Positions 47,941 to 58,188 are shown, counted from the stretch's first letter. The stretch is 64,000 bases of DNA from Marinomonas communis (GCF_004363305.1 NZ_SNZA01000005.1:186001-250000), one strand, 5' to 3'. The notes: a model not told the origin generated them from the letters alone. Made by a program: numbers and translations.

Positions 47941-47967
47941 AGGCGCACCTTGAGTGCGCCTTCTTTT
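47941..47967 (+). terminator. Terminator between gyrA and serC
   Basis: AGGCGCAC (47941-47948) pairs with GTGCGCCT (47954-47961), followed by TCTTTTG. It may be partial, since serC follows 40 bases later without an obvious promoter. Confidence 0.7.
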
Positions 47968-48006
47968 GTGCCATAGGGTACATATTTAAATGAGGTTTTA
48001 GGCAGA

Positions 48007-49089
48007 ATGAGCCGCGTTTACAACTTTTGTTCTGGTCCCGCCGCGCTTCCAGAAGCCGTATTGGAAAAAGCGCAAGCAGAGTTACTTGATTGGCATGGCA
48101 AAGGCGTGTCCGTCATGGAAATGAGTCACCGAAGTGAAGAGTTTATGTCGATTTTAGCATCGACTAAAGCTCGCCTGACGCGTTTGTTAAACATCCCTGA
48201 CAATTATGAAATTGTTTTTGCTCAGGGTGGTGCGTCAACGCTGTTTGCTCAAATTCCAGCGAACCTGACAAATGGCTTTGATTCCGCGTGTTACTTAGAT
48301 ACCGGTGCGTGGTCGACCAAAGCGATTAAAGAAGCGAAGAAATACACCAATGTGGTATTGGCTGGCTCGACAAAAGATGTGAACTACACATCTGTGCCTG
48401 ATTTCTCGACCTTGAATCTTGATGAAAAGGCTGCTTATTTGCACTTGACGCCCAATGAAACCATTGGTGGGTTAGAGTTTGCAGACTTGCCTGAAACCAA
48501 TCTTCCTATCGTGGCAGATTTATCTTCGACCATCTTGTCTCGTGAAATTGATGTGTCTAAGTACGGTTTGATCTATGCCGGTGCGCAAAAAAATGTGGGT
48601 CCAGCAGGTGTTGTGATCAACATTATTCGCAAAGACTTATTGGCGCGCAGCAACAATGAAGCACTGCCGAGTGTTTGGTCTTTTGAGAATCTTGCGAAAA
48701 ACGACTCCATGATCAATACACCGCCAACCTTTGCTATTTATCTGGCTGACTTGGTTTTTGAGTGGTTAGAAGCACAAGGTGGTGTGGCAGCCATGGAAAA
48801 AATAAACGTTGAAAAAGCGGATTTGCTTTACAGTGCCATCGATAACAGTGGTTTCTACTCAAACCCTATTGATGTTCGCTACCGCTCGCGGATGAATGTG
48901 CCATTTGTGTTGGCGGATGAGTCACTTGAAAAGACTTTCCTAAAAGAGTCTGAAGAAGCCGGGCTTCGCACCCTTGCTGGGCACCGTTCAGTAGGTGGTA
49001 TGCGTGCAAGTATCTACAATGCTATGCCGATTGAAGGCGTGAAAGCATTGATCGATTTCATGCAAGCATTCGAAAAACGCTACGGTTAA
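48007..49089 (+). CDS. serC: Phosphoserine aminotransferase
   Basis: SerC makes 3-phosphoserine from phosphohydroxypyruvate for serine synthesis and also serves pyridoxal phosphate synthesis. The start MSRVYNFCSGPAALP is diagnostic and the PLP-binding lysine lies in YAGAQKNVGPAG near residue 199. The 360-residue length is normal. It begins the serC-pheA-tyrA/aroA-cmk-rpsA run conserved in many gammaproteobacteria, with small gaps of 22 to 27 bases to the next genes. Confidence 0.97.
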   Translation: MSRVYNFCSGPAALPEAVLEKAQAELLDWHGKGVSVMEMSHRSEEFMSILASTKARLTRLLNIPDNYEIVFAQGGASTLFAQIPANLTNGFDSACYLDTGAWSTKAIKEAKKYTNVVLAGSTKDVNYTSVPDFSTLNLDEKAAYLHLTPNETIGGLEFADLPETNLPIVADLSSTILSREIDVSKYGLIYAGAQKNVGPAGVVINIIRKDLLARSNNEALPSVWSFENLAKNDSMINTPPTFAIYLADLVFEWLEAQGGVAAMEKINVEKADLLYSAIDNSGFYSNPIDVRYRSRMNVPFVLADESLEKTFLKESEEAGLRTLAGHRSVGGMRASIYNAMPIEGVKALIDFMQAFEKRYG

Positions 49090-49111
49090 TTGTAACTAGG
49101 ATACACGCTCT

Positions 49112-50233
49112 ATGACGACTAAAAATGATACAACGACGATCACGCTGCCCATGCTTCGCGATCGAATTGATGCGATTGACGCGCAAATTCAAGACTTGAT
49201 AAATGAGCGCGCAGCCTGTGCGCAAAAGGTAGCTGAAGTTAAGCTAACTGAGCAGGGCGATCAGAATGTTGTGTTTTATCGTCCAGAGCGTGAAGCCCAG
49301 GTATTGCGCCGAGTGATGGAGCGTAATAAGGGGCCATTAGGCAATGAGGAAATGGCGAAGATCTTTCGTCAGGTGATGTCGTCTTGTCTAGCGCTTGAGC
49401 GTCCAATGCGTATTGCCTTTTTAGGTCCTGAAGGAACCTTTACACAGCAAGCAGCACTGAAACATTTTGGTCAATCCATCATTAGTGCGCCCATGGCAGC
49501 TATTGATGAGGTGTTTCGTGAGGTGGAGTCTGGTGCAGCGAATTATGGTGTGGTACCGGTCGAAAACTCTACAGAGGGTGTAGTAAATCACACGCTTGAT
49601 AGTTTCAGAAATTCACGTTTGAAAATTTGTGGTGAAGTAGAGGTTCGTATTCATCATAACTTGCTGGTTGCGCCGAACATCAATCCTGATGATGTGACAC
49701 ATATTTATTCGCATCAACAGTCTTTGGCGCAATGTCGAGCATGGCTGGATCGTTATTGGCCGCATGCCGAGCGTGTGGCGGTTAGCTCAAATGCAGAAGG
49801 TGCACGCCTGGCTGCTGAAGCGGGTAAAAACGGTAAAGCGGTTGCTGCCATTGCCGGTGACATTGCTAGTCAATTGTATGATCTTGTTGTGGTGTCAGCC
49901 AATATTGAAGATCACCCAGATAACACGACTCGATTCCTTATTATTGGTAATGAAAAAGTGCCACAAAGTGGCAAAGATAAGACGTCGTTATTGGTTAGTG
50001 CCAAGAATGAGCCGGGCGCTTTGTATCGCTTGCTAGAATCCTTTGAACGCCATGGTGTCGACATGACACGCTTGGAAACTCGTCCGTCCCTTATTAGTAA
50101 GTGGGGTTATGTCTTCTATATTGATTTCTGGGGGCATTGTGAAGATGAGGCGTGCCATGCAGTGATCGATGAGTTGCGTGAACGAGCGTCAGAAGTAAAA
50201 GTTCTAGGTTCATACCCTGTCGCGGTTCTTTAG
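49112..50233 (+). CDS. pheA: Bifunctional chorismate mutase/prephenate dehydratase (P-protein)
   Basis: PheA converts chorismate to prephenate and then to phenylpyruvate. The AroQ chorismate mutase domain (about residues 8-95, LRDRIDAIDAQIQDLINER) is followed by the prephenate dehydratase domain starting RIAFLGPEGTFT near 107, with PVENSTEGVVNHTLD and the catalytic Thr in DNTTRFLIIG. A C-terminal ACT domain (about 290-373) for phenylalanine feedback has the LETRPS motif. The 373-residue length is standard. Confidence 0.97.
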   Translation: MTTKNDTTTITLPMLRDRIDAIDAQIQDLINERAACAQKVAEVKLTEQGDQNVVFYRPEREAQVLRRVMERNKGPLGNEEMAKIFRQVMSSCLALERPMRIAFLGPEGTFTQQAALKHFGQSIISAPMAAIDEVFREVESGAANYGVVPVENSTEGVVNHTLDSFRNSRLKICGEVEVRIHHNLLVAPNINPDDVTHIYSHQQSLAQCRAWLDRYWPHAERVAVSSNAEGARLAAEAGKNGKAVAAIAGDIASQLYDLVVVSANIEDHPDNTTRFLIIGNEKVPQSGKDKTSLLVSAKNEPGALYRLLESFERHGVDMTRLETRPSLISKWGYVFYIDFWGHCEDEACHAVIDELRERASEVKVLGSYPVAVL

Positions 50234-50260
50234 GCGATAGTTCAGGAAAAGGCACTTGCG

Positions 50261-52465
50261 ATGCAAGACAGTAAGAAAGAATTTGGCAATGTCTTAATTG
50301 TCGGTTTAGGCATGATTGGTGGCTCTTTTGCGAAGAGTCTGAAGCTACAAGGCTTGGCGACACTTTTTGGGGCTGACCGTCGAGCGGGTGAGCTAACGCT
50401 TGGGGTGTCTACAGGGGTGATTGATCACCCGGCTCAGCTAGACGAAGCGACCATTTCAAACATGGATATCATTATCTTGGCGACGCCTGTGCGTGCCATG
50501 GAGTCTGTGCTGACAGAAATCAAACCATTTATTAAGCCTACGACATTAATCACGGATGTGGGCTCCACTAAAGGCAGCGTCGTAGCGGCTGCGAAAAAAG
50601 TGTTTGGCGAAGCACCTGCTAACTTCATTCCAGGTCACCCGATTGCGGGTGCAGAGAAAAGCGGTGTCTTGGCTGCGAATCCTCATCTATTTGAAAAGCA
50701 TATGGCCATTGTGACGCCATTGCCGTATTCCGATCCTGAGTTGTTAGACCGGCTGCACCGTTTATGGCGTGCAGTAGGGGCTGATGTGGTTAGTATGGAT
50801 GTGGATCACCACGACCATGTGTTAGCGGCGTCAAGTCACTTGCCTCATTTGTTGGCCTATACGCTAGTCGACGCCTTGGCCAATGCGGAACGAAGCCAAG
50901 ATATTTTCCGCTTTGCGGCCGGTGGATTTAGAGATTTTACTCGAATCGCATCAAGTGATCCGGTGATGTGGCGAGATGTTTTCCTTGCAAATAAGGATGC
51001 AACATTAGCCACGCTAGATTTATTTACTGAGCGTTTAGATGAAATGCGCCAAGCGATCGTTGAGGCTGACGGTGCTTCGATGTATGGCGTGTTTACTCGA
51101 GCTAAGTCTGCACGTGATCACTTCTTGCGCTTACTAGAGCAGCGAACCTTGGGTAAGCCCCAAGAAAAAGCGGTGGCAATCAGTGTTAGCCCAGCTTCGG
51201 CTATCAACGGTGAAATCAAGTTGATCGGTGACAAATCTTTGTCACATAGAGCGCTTATAATGGCCGCCCTTGCCAAAGGGGTCAGTGAATTAAGTAATAT
51301 TGACCTTACCGGTGATGTCAAAGTAACCATGCAGGCTCTTAAAGATATGGGTGTGGTTATTGAGGAGTTTGGCTATGGAGCAGTTAGGGTTCATGGTGTT
51401 GGTCGTCGTGGGCTAAGAGCCCCCATTGCGCCGATCAATGTTCATAACTCTGCAACCTCGCTGTATTTGCTTGCCCCGATATTGTCTGGGCAGACGTTCC
51501 ACGTGGAAGTGATTGGTGAAGAGACGCTTCTTAATACACCGTTTACGCATTTGTTGGCATTAATGCGAGAAGCAGGGGCTTCTGTTACGAGTGCTGCTGC
51601 TGACTGCCTACCATTTAAGTTTGCACCGGCAGAATTGACGCCTGTGAAAATTGAGTTACCTGGACCTCCTTCATCACGCTTGATGTCCAGCGCGGTGTTA
51701 TTAAGTTTGTTTGCAGAAGGGCAAAGTCAGTTTTCTACGGTATTGCATTTCGATGACCAAGTCCGTGCATTGTTTGCGAGTTTTGGCGTGGGCATTGATG
51801 GAGAGTCTGACATTTCGGTTTCAAGTAATGAGCTGAAAGGGACGGCTTTGGATTTGCCTGCAGACATGCAGCAAACACTTTGGTCTGTGTTGCTGGCGAC
51901 TCTTTTGCCAGGATCGTCGCTTCGCTTAAGTGGTGTTTCTAGTCAAGGGCGTATGGTTAAGGTGCTGTCCTTGTTGCAGGGCGCTGGAGCAAAAATTGAT
52001 TGGGTGGGTGAACCTATTGATGTGTTCGCTGCTCAAAGTGTTCAAGTGAGTTTTGCTAAACTCTCGTCTTTTAACCTGGATGCTGTGCAATCTTATGAGA
52101 TGAGAGAATTTTTAACTCAGCTGGCGACGGCTGCGATATATGCAGAAGGTGATAGTCAGTTTGAAGGGATTTCACATTTACCTTATTTCTATGAAGATCG
52201 TATCACGACATTTGTAGATGGTGTGAATCACATTGGTGGTGCCGTTGAATGGCACGCCGGAACATTGTTATCAAAGGGATGTACCCCTCAGGGTGGGGAT
52301 TTGGACAGTGCGGGGAATGAATTGGTTGCATTGGCATTTCTATTGCTTGCAGCCCGTTGCCGCAACGGTGCGACAGTCAGGGATTGTCAGAAATTGTTAG
52401 CGCAAATTCCAAACTTAGAAGAAATTGCTGCGCAACTAGGCCTTAAGTGCTTAGTGCAAAGCTAA
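50261..52465 (+). CDS. tyrA-aroA: Prephenate dehydrogenase fused to a degenerate EPSP synthase-like domain
   Basis: Residues 1-300 form TyrA: the NAD motif VLIVGLGMIGGSFAKS and the SSHLPHLLAYTLV active-site region look intact, so tyrosine synthesis from prephenate is expected. Residues 306-734 have the length and strand order of AroA but have lost most catalytic residues. By hand alignment to E. coli EPSP synthase, Lys22, Ser23 and Arg27 remain (GDKSLSHR, 323-330), but Arg124 is Tyr402, Gln171 is Arg473, Lys340-Glu341 are Phe643-Tyr644, and Asp-His-Arg 384-386 is Asn-Glu-Leu 686-688. The fusion arrangement is known from Pseudomonas. The domain is probably non-catalytic, implying a second aroA elsewhere. 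Confidence 0.92.
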   Translation: MQDSKKEFGNVLIVGLGMIGGSFAKSLKLQGLATLFGADRRAGELTLGVSTGVIDHPAQLDEATISNMDIIILATPVRAMESVLTEIKPFIKPTTLITDVGSTKGSVVAAAKKVFGEAPANFIPGHPIAGAEKSGVLAANPHLFEKHMAIVTPLPYSDPELLDRLHRLWRAVGADVVSMDVDHHDHVLAASSHLPHLLAYTLVDALANAERSQDIFRFAAGGFRDFTRIASSDPVMWRDVFLANKDATLATLDLFTERLDEMRQAIVEADGASMYGVFTRAKSARDHFLRLLEQRTLGKPQEKAVAISVSPASAINGEIKLIGDKSLSHRALIMAALAKGVSELSNIDLTGDVKVTMQALKDMGVVIEEFGYGAVRVHGVGRRGLRAPIAPINVHNSATSLYLLAPILSGQTFHVEVIGEETLLNTPFTHLLALMREAGASVTSAAADCLPFKFAPAELTPVKIELPGPPSSRLMSSAVLLSLFAEGQSQFSTVLHFDDQVRALFASFGVGIDGESDISVSSNELKGTALDLPADMQQTLWSVLLATLLPGSSLRLSGVSSQGRMVKVLSLLQGAGAKIDWVGEPIDVFAAQSVQVSFAKLSSFNLDAVQSYEMREFLTQLATAAIYAEGDSQFEGISHLPYFYEDRITTFVDGVNHIGGAVEWHAGTLLSKGCTPQGGDLDSAGNELVALAFLLLAARCRNGATVRDCQKLLAQIPNLEEIAAQLGLKCLVQS

Positions 52466-52480
52466 ATAAGAGGAACAGAT

Positions 52481-53164
52481 ATGATTAATCAAGCCCCAGT
52501 TATTACGATTGATGGCCCAAGTGGTGCCGGTAAAGGCACAGTAAGTCAATTAGTCGCGGAGAAGCTGGGTTGGCATTTGCTTGATAGTGGTGCGCTTTAC
52601 AGATTGTTAGCGTTAGCGGCGTCTCATCATGGTATTCAATCGGATGATGTTGAGGCGTTGAAAGTATTGGCAGAGCACTTGGATATTCAATTCCAGCAGT
52701 CAGAAGAAGGCAAGGTTGAAATTATTTTAGAAGGTGAGGTTGTCACTCAGGCGATCCGAACTGAAATTGTTGGTAATCAAGCGTCAAAACTGGCTGCCAT
52801 TCCTGATGTGCGTGAGGGGTTGTTGTTGCGACAGCGTGCTTTTGCGCATACGCCAGGTCTTGTTGCGGACGGTCGTGATATGGGAACAGTCGTGTTTCCT
52901 GAAGCAAGCATAAAAGTTTTCCTTACCGCTTCACCTGAAGAGCGAGCTCAGCGACGTTTGCTTCAGTTAGAGCAAAAAGGTGAGGTTGTCGATTATCAAG
53001 AGCTTGTTAAGAGCATTAAAGAGCGTGATGAGCGTGATGCTAACCGCCCAATTGCTCCATTAGTGCCGGCGGCTGGTGCGGTAGTGATTGACAGTACCGA
53101 CATGGCGATTGAGCAGGTTGTTGAAGTTGTGCTGGCTGAAGCGGCAAAAGCTTCCTACATTTAA
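52481..53164 (+). CDS. cmk: Cytidylate kinase
   Basis: Cmk phosphorylates CMP and dCMP. The P-loop is [15 protein letters not shown] at residues 9-23; [13 protein letters not shown] and the [13 protein letters not shown] segment near 127 bind nucleotide and substrate, and the lid carries [10 protein letters not shown]. The 227-residue length is standard. It lies 15 bases after the tyrA-aroA gene and precedes rpsA, the usual order. Confidence 0.97.
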   Translation: MINQAPVITIDGPSGAGKGTVSQLVAEKLGWHLLDSGALYRLLALAASHHGIQSDDVEALKVLAEHLDIQFQQSEEGKVEIILEGEVVTQAIRTEIVGNQASKLAAIPDVREGLLLRQRAFAHTPGLVADGRDMGTVVFPEASIKVFLTASPEERAQRRLLQLEQKGEVVDYQELVKSIKERDERDANRPIAPLVPAAGAVVIDSTDMAIEQVVEVVLAEAAKASYI

Positions 53165-53194
53165 GTATGCAACTGTATTAATGCTCATTCTTTG

Positions 53195-53203
53195 TGCTAA
53201 AAT
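53195..53203 (+). promoter_or_regulatory. Extended -10 promoter of rpsA
   Basis: TGCTAAAAT has a TGn extension and a near-consensus -10 at 53198-53203, about 130 bases before the rpsA start, giving a transcript with a structured leader. Confidence 0.55.
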
Positions 53204-53223
53204 ATTGCGATTAAAAATTTAGT

Positions 53224-53330
53224 CGACTTGGTGCCAGCAAAAGCCAAGTCGCAATCAATGTAAATTAGCCCCACATAAGCTGGCGATGTGGCAGGGAACA
53301 TTTAGTTGTTCCGTATATATAGGAATCACA
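53224..53330 (+). promoter_or_regulatory. rpsA 5' leader with three consecutive hairpins
   Basis: Three stems follow one another: CGACTTGG/CCAAGTCG (53224-53231 with 53244-53251), CCACAT/ATGTGG (53271-53276 with 53286-53291) and GGAACA/TGTTCC (53295-53300 with 53307-53312). Only a modest AGGA (53321-53324) precedes the ATG at 53331. The E. coli rpsA initiation region also folds into three hairpins through which S1 represses its own translation, so the same autoregulation is likely here. Confidence 0.75.
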
Positions 53331-55013
53331 ATGACTCAAAGCTTCGCAGAACTGTTTGAAGAAAGCCTAAAAAGCGTAGAAATGGCGCCAGGCTCAATTG
53401 TTACTGGTATCGTTGTTGACATCGATAGCGACTGGGTAACTGTTCACGCAGGTCTTAAATCTGAAGGCGTTATCCCACGTTCTCAATTCCTAAACGAGAG
53501 CGGCGAATTCACTCTAAACATCGGCGACGAAGTTAAAGTAGCTCTTGACGCTGTTGAAGACGGTTTCGGTGAAACTAAACTTTCTCGTGAGAAAGCTAAG
53601 CGTGCTGAAACTTGGTCTGTGCTTGAGAAAGCATACGAAGAAGGTGAAATCGTTAAAGGTATCATCAACGGTAAAGTTAAAGGTGGCTTCACTGTTGATA
53701 TCGCTAACATCCGTGCTTTCTTGCCAGGTTCTTTGGTAGATGTTCGTCCTATCCGTGACACATCTCACCTTGAAGGTGTTGAACTTGAGTTCAAACTTAT
53801 CAAGCTTGATCAAAAACGTAACAACGTTGTTGTTTCTCGTCGTGCTGTTATGGAAGCGACTAACAGTGCTGAGCGTGAAACTCTTCTTGCTAACCTTGAA
53901 GAAGGTCAAGAAGTTAAAGGTATCGTTAAGAACCTTACTGACTACGGTGCATTCGTTGACTTGGGCGGTGTTGATGGTCTTCTACACATCACTGACATGT
54001 CTTGGAAGCGTATCAAGCACCCAAGCGAAATCATCGCTGTAGGTGACGAGATCGACGTTAAAGTTCTTAAGTTCGATCGTGAGCGTAACCGTGTATCTCT
54101 AGGTCTTAAGCAACTAGGTGAAGATCCATGGGTAGCAATCAAAGCTCGTTACCCAGAAGGTACTAAAGTTACTGCACGCGTAACTAACCTAACTGACTAC
54201 GGTTGCTTCGCTGAGCTAGAAGAAGGTGTTGAAGGTCTTGTTCACGTTTCTGAAATGGACTGGACTAACAAAAACATCCACCCTTCTAAAGTTGTTCAAA
54301 TCGGCGACGAAGTAGAAGTTATGATCCTAGACATCGACGAAGAGCGTCGTCGTATTTCTCTAGGTATCAAGCAGTGCACTCCAAACCCATGGGAAGAGTT
54401 CGCTACATCTTTCAACAAGAACGACAAGATCTCTGGTGCTATCAAGTCTATCACTGACTTTGGTGTATTCATCGGTCTTGACGGCGGTATCGACGGCCTT
54501 GTTCACCTATCTGACCTATCTTGGGATGAAGCTGGTGAAGAAGCAGTACGTAAGTACAAGAAAGGTGACGTTCTAGAAACAGTTGTTCTTTCTATCGATG
54601 CTGAGCGTGAGCGTATCTCTCTAGGTGTTAAACAACTAGAGCAAGATCCTTTCGTTGCATTCGTTGCTGAAAACGACAAAGGCGCTATCGTAAACGGTAC
54701 TGTTGCTGAAGTTGATGCAAAAGGTGCTGTTGTGACTCTAGCTGAAGGCGTAGAAGCTTACTTGAAAGTTTCTGAAATCAGCCGTGAGCGCGTAGAAGAT
54801 GCTTCTGCAGTTCTTAAAGAAGGTGATGCAGTTGAAGCTGCGATCGTAAACGTTGATCGTAAAGCACGCACTATCGCTATCTCTGTTAAGGCTAAAGACG
54901 CTTCTGAAGAGAAAGCTGCTCTTAAATCTCACGCTGAGAAGCAACAAGCTGAAGTTAGCGGCCCGACTACAATCGGTGATCTAATCAAAGCTCAACTTGA
55001 GAACCAAAACTAA
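53331..55013 (+). CDS. rpsA: 30S ribosomal protein S1
   Basis: S1 binds mRNA to the ribosome for initiation. I start it at the ATG at 53331 ([17 protein letters not shown] upstream), not at the in-frame ATG at 53286, which lies in the leader hairpins. Six S1 domains cover the 560 residues, with repeats such as [20 protein letters not shown] and [20 protein letters not shown]. Codon use is strongly biased toward highly expressed choices. A structured leader suggests autoregulation, and a terminator follows at 55049-55080. Confidence 0.98.
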   Translation: MTQSFAELFEESLKSVEMAPGSIVTGIVVDIDSDWVTVHAGLKSEGVIPRSQFLNESGEFTLNIGDEVKVALDAVEDGFGETKLSREKAKRAETWSVLEKAYEEGEIVKGIINGKVKGGFTVDIANIRAFLPGSLVDVRPIRDTSHLEGVELEFKLIKLDQKRNNVVVSRRAVMEATNSAERETLLANLEEGQEVKGIVKNLTDYGAFVDLGGVDGLLHITDMSWKRIKHPSEIIAVGDEIDVKVLKFDRERNRVSLGLKQLGEDPWVAIKARYPEGTKVTARVTNLTDYGCFAELEEGVEGLVHVSEMDWTNKNIHPSKVVQIGDEVEVMILDIDEERRRISLGIKQCTPNPWEEFATSFNKNDKISGAIKSITDFGVFIGLDGGIDGLVHLSDLSWDEAGEEAVRKYKKGDVLETVVLSIDAERERISLGVKQLEQDPFVAFVAENDKGAIVNGTVAEVDAKGAVVTLAEGVEAYLKVSEISRERVEDASAVLKEGDAVEAAIVNVDRKARTIAISVKAKDASEEKAALKSHAEKQQAEVSGPTTIGDLIKAQLENQN

Positions 55014-55048
55014 TTTCGACTAAGCAATAGCTGAAAGAATAGTTTATG

Positions 55049-55080
55049 AAAAAGCGGGCCTTTTTAGGTCCGCTTTTTTT
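55049..55080 (+). terminator. Terminator after rpsA
   Basis: AAAGCGGGCC pairs with GGTCCGCTTT (one G-T pair) around TTTTTA, followed by a T-run. Confidence 0.9.
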
Positions 55081-55155
55081 ATGTTTTTTCGTGGATCGGA
55101 TTGACAAATAAACTATACACAGAAGATGTGGATAAATGTGGGTATAGCTCTAAGT

Positions 55156-55416
55156 TCAGCGAAAAGTGGCCAGCAGCTTTTTGATATCATCTTCATCCCA
55201 TTCTTCCTTTTCAAGTAACTCGGAAAGTTCTGGGCTATTTTGAATTAGGTCTAAATTCTTTTTAAATTTAGCGAAATGGTATTCTTTTATCAGTTTTTCA
55301 TCGTATTCTGAGCGATAAAGTGGTTTTGGCTGATCTTCGGGTGTGCCTGACTTCGGTTGATCTGCTTTTAAGTTATTCACAGTTTTATAAGCGCTCAGCA
55401 TTTTCGACTTGTTCAT
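55156..55416 (-). CDS. Small charged protein of unknown function overlapping trmO
   Basis: I choose the ATG at 55416, which has AGGTGAG four bases upstream; the frame also opens at a GTG at 55425. The 86-residue product is hydrophilic, with a basic N-terminus, a central YRSEYDEKLIKEYHFAKF segment and an acidic C-terminus ELLEKEEWDEDDIKKLL. No family is recognised. Its first 32 bases overlap the 3' end of trmO in another frame, so it is probably translationally coupled to trmO. Confidence 0.65.
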   Translation of the reverse strand: MNKSKMLSAYKTVNNLKADQPKSGTPEDQPKPLYRSEYDEKLIKEYHFAKFKKNLDLIQNSPELSELLEKEEWDEDDIKKLLATFR

Positions 55417-56134
55417 GTTGCTCACCTACCGGATACTCTATTTGTGTAACGAGGAAATGATCCTCTTTTGCTGTCCACTTAATATTAGCATTCCATAGCT
55501 GGTTGCCGTGATTGCGGTTTTCCGAGCCAACTAAATAGGAAGGGCGTGGGTCTTGGCCGATGACTTGTTCAATTAATGGCACTAGATCTCTAGCATAGAT
55601 AGCTTTGTAGGATTCTGCTTGTTCGAGTGCTAATTCAGAAAATTTGACGCTTTTTAATGTGGTGGGTAGTGGTGCAAAGCCACCTTTTGCATTGGGTAGA
55701 GCATCTGCGTAAGGAAGATAAGGTTTAATATCGACGATAGGGGTCTTATCGAGCAGGTCTGCACCGATGATATCAATGAAGACGCGATTGCCGTCCTTTC
55801 TCACGCCTTTGACTTCTACAACCGATAATCCTAATGGATTAGGGCGGTGAGTAGCGCGCGTGGCGAAAATTCCCATTTTTTCTTTGCCGCCTAGGCGTGG
55901 TGGGCGAATCTTGGCCTTCCAATTATCTGTCATGCACTCGTGGAAAATAAAATGCACCCAGATGTGTGAAAAGCCATCTAGGCCATCTAGTACATCAAGA
56001 CGGTTAAAAGGCGGTAATAACTCAATCGAAGCGGATGCTTCAGTCACCAAACCAGGTTGTCTGGGGATGCCAAACTTTTGTTTATAACAAGAGTGAACGA
56101 GGCCGATTTGCTGAAATGTGAAGGATTGGCTCAT
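55385..56134 (-). CDS. trmO: TrmO, tRNA m6t6A37 methyltransferase
   Basis: TrmO (YaeB/TsaA family) adds a methyl group to N6-threonylcarbamoyladenosine at position 37 of tRNA-Thr. The beta-barrel VirR/TsaA domain shows FSHIWVHFIFHE near residues 54-65, the RATHRPNPLGLSVVEVKGV signature near 90-110 and DLLDKTPIVDIKPYLPYAD near 128-146. The 249-residue length is standard. The small unknown gene overlaps its end. Confidence 0.94.
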   Translation of the reverse strand: MSQSFTFQQIGLVHSCYKQKFGIPRQPGLVTEASASIELLPPFNRLDVLDGLDGFSHIWVHFIFHECMTDNWKAKIRPPRLGGKEKMGIFATRATHRPNPLGLSVVEVKGVRKDGNRVFIDIIGADLLDKTPIVDIKPYLPYADALPNAKGGFAPLPTTLKSVKFSELALEQAESYKAIYARDLVPLIEQVIGQDPRPSYLVGSENRNHGNQLWNANIKWTAKEDHFLVTQIEYPVGEQHEQVENAERL

Positions 56135-56265
56135 GATTATTTCGTTGCTAAGTAATGAATAATACGGAATCAGATAGAATAAGTTGTGTTAGTATACCGC
56201 TTATCTATTTTTATAGCGTCCCTACGATGGGAAATGAAATCGCTGGATAAAGAAGAGAGAAAATA

Positions 56266-57522
56266 ATGTCCTTAGAATCTTACATGAACGAAGTTGGTCA
56301 AAAGGCTCGCGCAGCGTCGCGCCAATTGACTCGTGCAACCACTGAGCAAAAGAACAAAGCATTGTTCGCTATGGCTGATGCTCTGGAGCATGCACGACCT
56401 CGACTGAAAGAAGAGAATGCTAAGGACTTGGAAAATGGCAAACAGAAGGGGTTAGAGCCGGCGTTGCTGGATCGACTTGAGCTAAACGATGCACGCATTG
56501 ATGGCATGATTGAAGGCTTAAAGCAGGTCGCCACTTTACCAGATCCTGTGGGTGAAATTACCGATATGGTTTACCGTCCTTCTGGCATTCAGCTTGGTAA
56601 GATGCGTGTTCCGTTGGGCGTGATCGGTATTATCTACGAGTCTCGCCCAAATGTGACGATTGATGCTGCGAGTCTTTGTTTGAAATCAGGTAACGCAACC
56701 ATTTTGCGTGGTGGTAGTGAAGCATTTTACTCAAACCAAGCCATTGCTCAGGCGGTTCAGTCAGGTCTTGTGTCAGCCGGTCTACCTGAAGATGCGGTGC
56801 AAGTAATCAATACTGTAGACCGTGAAGCAGTGGGCCGTTTGATCTCTATGCCAGAGTTTGTAGACGTGATTGTTCCTCGTGGCGGAAAAGGATTGATTGA
56901 GCGCATTAGCAAAGACGCTCGTGTACCTGTGATCAAGCATTTAGATGGTAACTGCCATGTTTACATTGATGATGAAGCAGACCTAGAAAAAGCGTTTAAC
57001 ATTGCCATGAATGCCAAAACTCGCCGTTACGGTGTATGTAATGCGATGGAGTCATTGCTTGTTAACGCGAGTGTTGCGAAAGAAATCTTGCCTCGTTTAG
57101 CGGATGCCTTGGCTGAAAAAGGTGTTGAATTAGTAGGTTGTGAGCAAACTCGGGCCATTATTGATGCAGCTCCTGCGACTGAAGAAGATTGGTACACTGA
57201 ATATCTTGCGCCTAAGTTATCGATTAAGTTGGTAGCTGATATGGATGAAGCCATTGCGCATATTAACCAATATGGCTCGCACCACTCTGATGCTATTGTG
57301 TCTCAGAACTATTCAAAGACACGTGCTTTTATGACCGAAGTAGATTCCTCTTCTGTGATGGTTAACGCTTCAACGGCATTTGCCGATGGCTTTGAGTACG
57401 GTCTTGGTGCGGAAATTGGTATTTCGACCGATAAGATTCATGCCCGTGGCCCAGTAGGCTTAATTGGTCTAACTAGCCAAAAATACGTTGTACTAGGGGA
57501 TGGTCACACCCGTGACAACTGA
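56266..57522 (+). CDS. proA: Gamma-glutamyl phosphate reductase
   Basis: ProA reduces glutamyl-5-phosphate to the semialdehyde in proline synthesis. The aldehyde-dehydrogenase fold shows [20 protein letters not shown] near residues 111-130, the catalytic Cys in [14 protein letters not shown] near 250-263, and a C-terminal [20 protein letters not shown]. The 418-residue length is standard. Its last 23 bases overlap nadD in another frame, so translation may be coupled. Confidence 0.97.
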   Translation: MSLESYMNEVGQKARAASRQLTRATTEQKNKALFAMADALEHARPRLKEENAKDLENGKQKGLEPALLDRLELNDARIDGMIEGLKQVATLPDPVGEITDMVYRPSGIQLGKMRVPLGVIGIIYESRPNVTIDAASLCLKSGNATILRGGSEAFYSNQAIAQAVQSGLVSAGLPEDAVQVINTVDREAVGRLISMPEFVDVIVPRGGKGLIERISKDARVPVIKHLDGNCHVYIDDEADLEKAFNIAMNAKTRRYGVCNAMESLLVNASVAKEILPRLADALAEKGVELVGCEQTRAIIDAAPATEEDWYTEYLAPKLSIKLVADMDEAIAHINQYGSHHSDAIVSQNYSKTRAFMTEVDSSSVMVNASTAFADGFEYGLGAEIGISTDKIHARGPVGLIGLTSQKYVVLGDGHTRDN

Positions 57523-58174
57523 GGTTTCCCAAGCGTTAAAGAAAGGTACGGTTGTGATGGGGGGGACTTTTGATCCAATCCATCACGGCCACCTTCGCTC
57601 TGCTGTTGATATTCTTGATTGCTTTCAATTCGAAACACTGCGATTAATTCCATGTTTTCAACCTGTGCATAAGGGTGAGCCGACCGTTAGTGCTGAACAG
57701 AGACTGAAAATGGTGGAGCTTGGTATTGCCGCGGATAGCCGGTTAAGTGTTGATGCCCGAGAGATTCTTCGTGCGGGGCCTAGCTATACATTTGAAACGC
57801 TGGTCGAGTTGCGTGCAGAGCTGGGGCAAGAGGAGCCTCTCATTATGGTGGTAGGAATGGATAGTTTTCTATCTCTACCAACATGGGCGCGTTGGCAAGA
57901 TCTGCTATCTGTTGCACATATATTGGTTATTTCAAGGCCAGGCTGGGAGCCTGACTTTATTTCGACCTTAGAGTCTTTTTATGAAAAACATCGAGCCGAG
58001 AGCGCGACTGAGTTACAATGCGCGCCCGCTGGTAAGATTTGGATGCAAAGTTTTACGCCATTAGCGATTTCATCCAGCCAAGTACGAAACCTTTGTCGCG
58101 AAAAAGCGTCTATTGCTTACTTGGTTCCAGAAACAATACAACGCTTCATTGAAGCACATTCTTTATATAAATAG
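57500..58174 (+). CDS. nadD: Nicotinate-nucleotide adenylyltransferase
   Basis: NadD joins nicotinate mononucleotide to AMP in NAD synthesis. The nucleotidyltransferase motif [12 protein letters not shown] is near residues 21-32 and the second motif ISSSQVR near 192-198. The frame opens at 57500 inside proA; an in-frame GTG at 57512 is an alternative start. The length is 224 residues. It precedes rsfS and rlmH, the common gammaproteobacterial order. Confidence 0.96.
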   Translation: MVTPVTTEVSQALKKGTVVMGGTFDPIHHGHLRSAVDILDCFQFETLRLIPCFQPVHKGEPTVSAEQRLKMVELGIAADSRLSVDAREILRAGPSYTFETLVELRAELGQEEPLIMVVGMDSFLSLPTWARWQDLLSVAHILVISRPGWEPDFISTLESFYEKHRAESATELQCAPAGKIWMQSFTPLAISSSQVRNLCREKASIAYLVPETIQRFIEAHSLYK

Positions 58175-58188
58175 GGTTATCCGAAACT

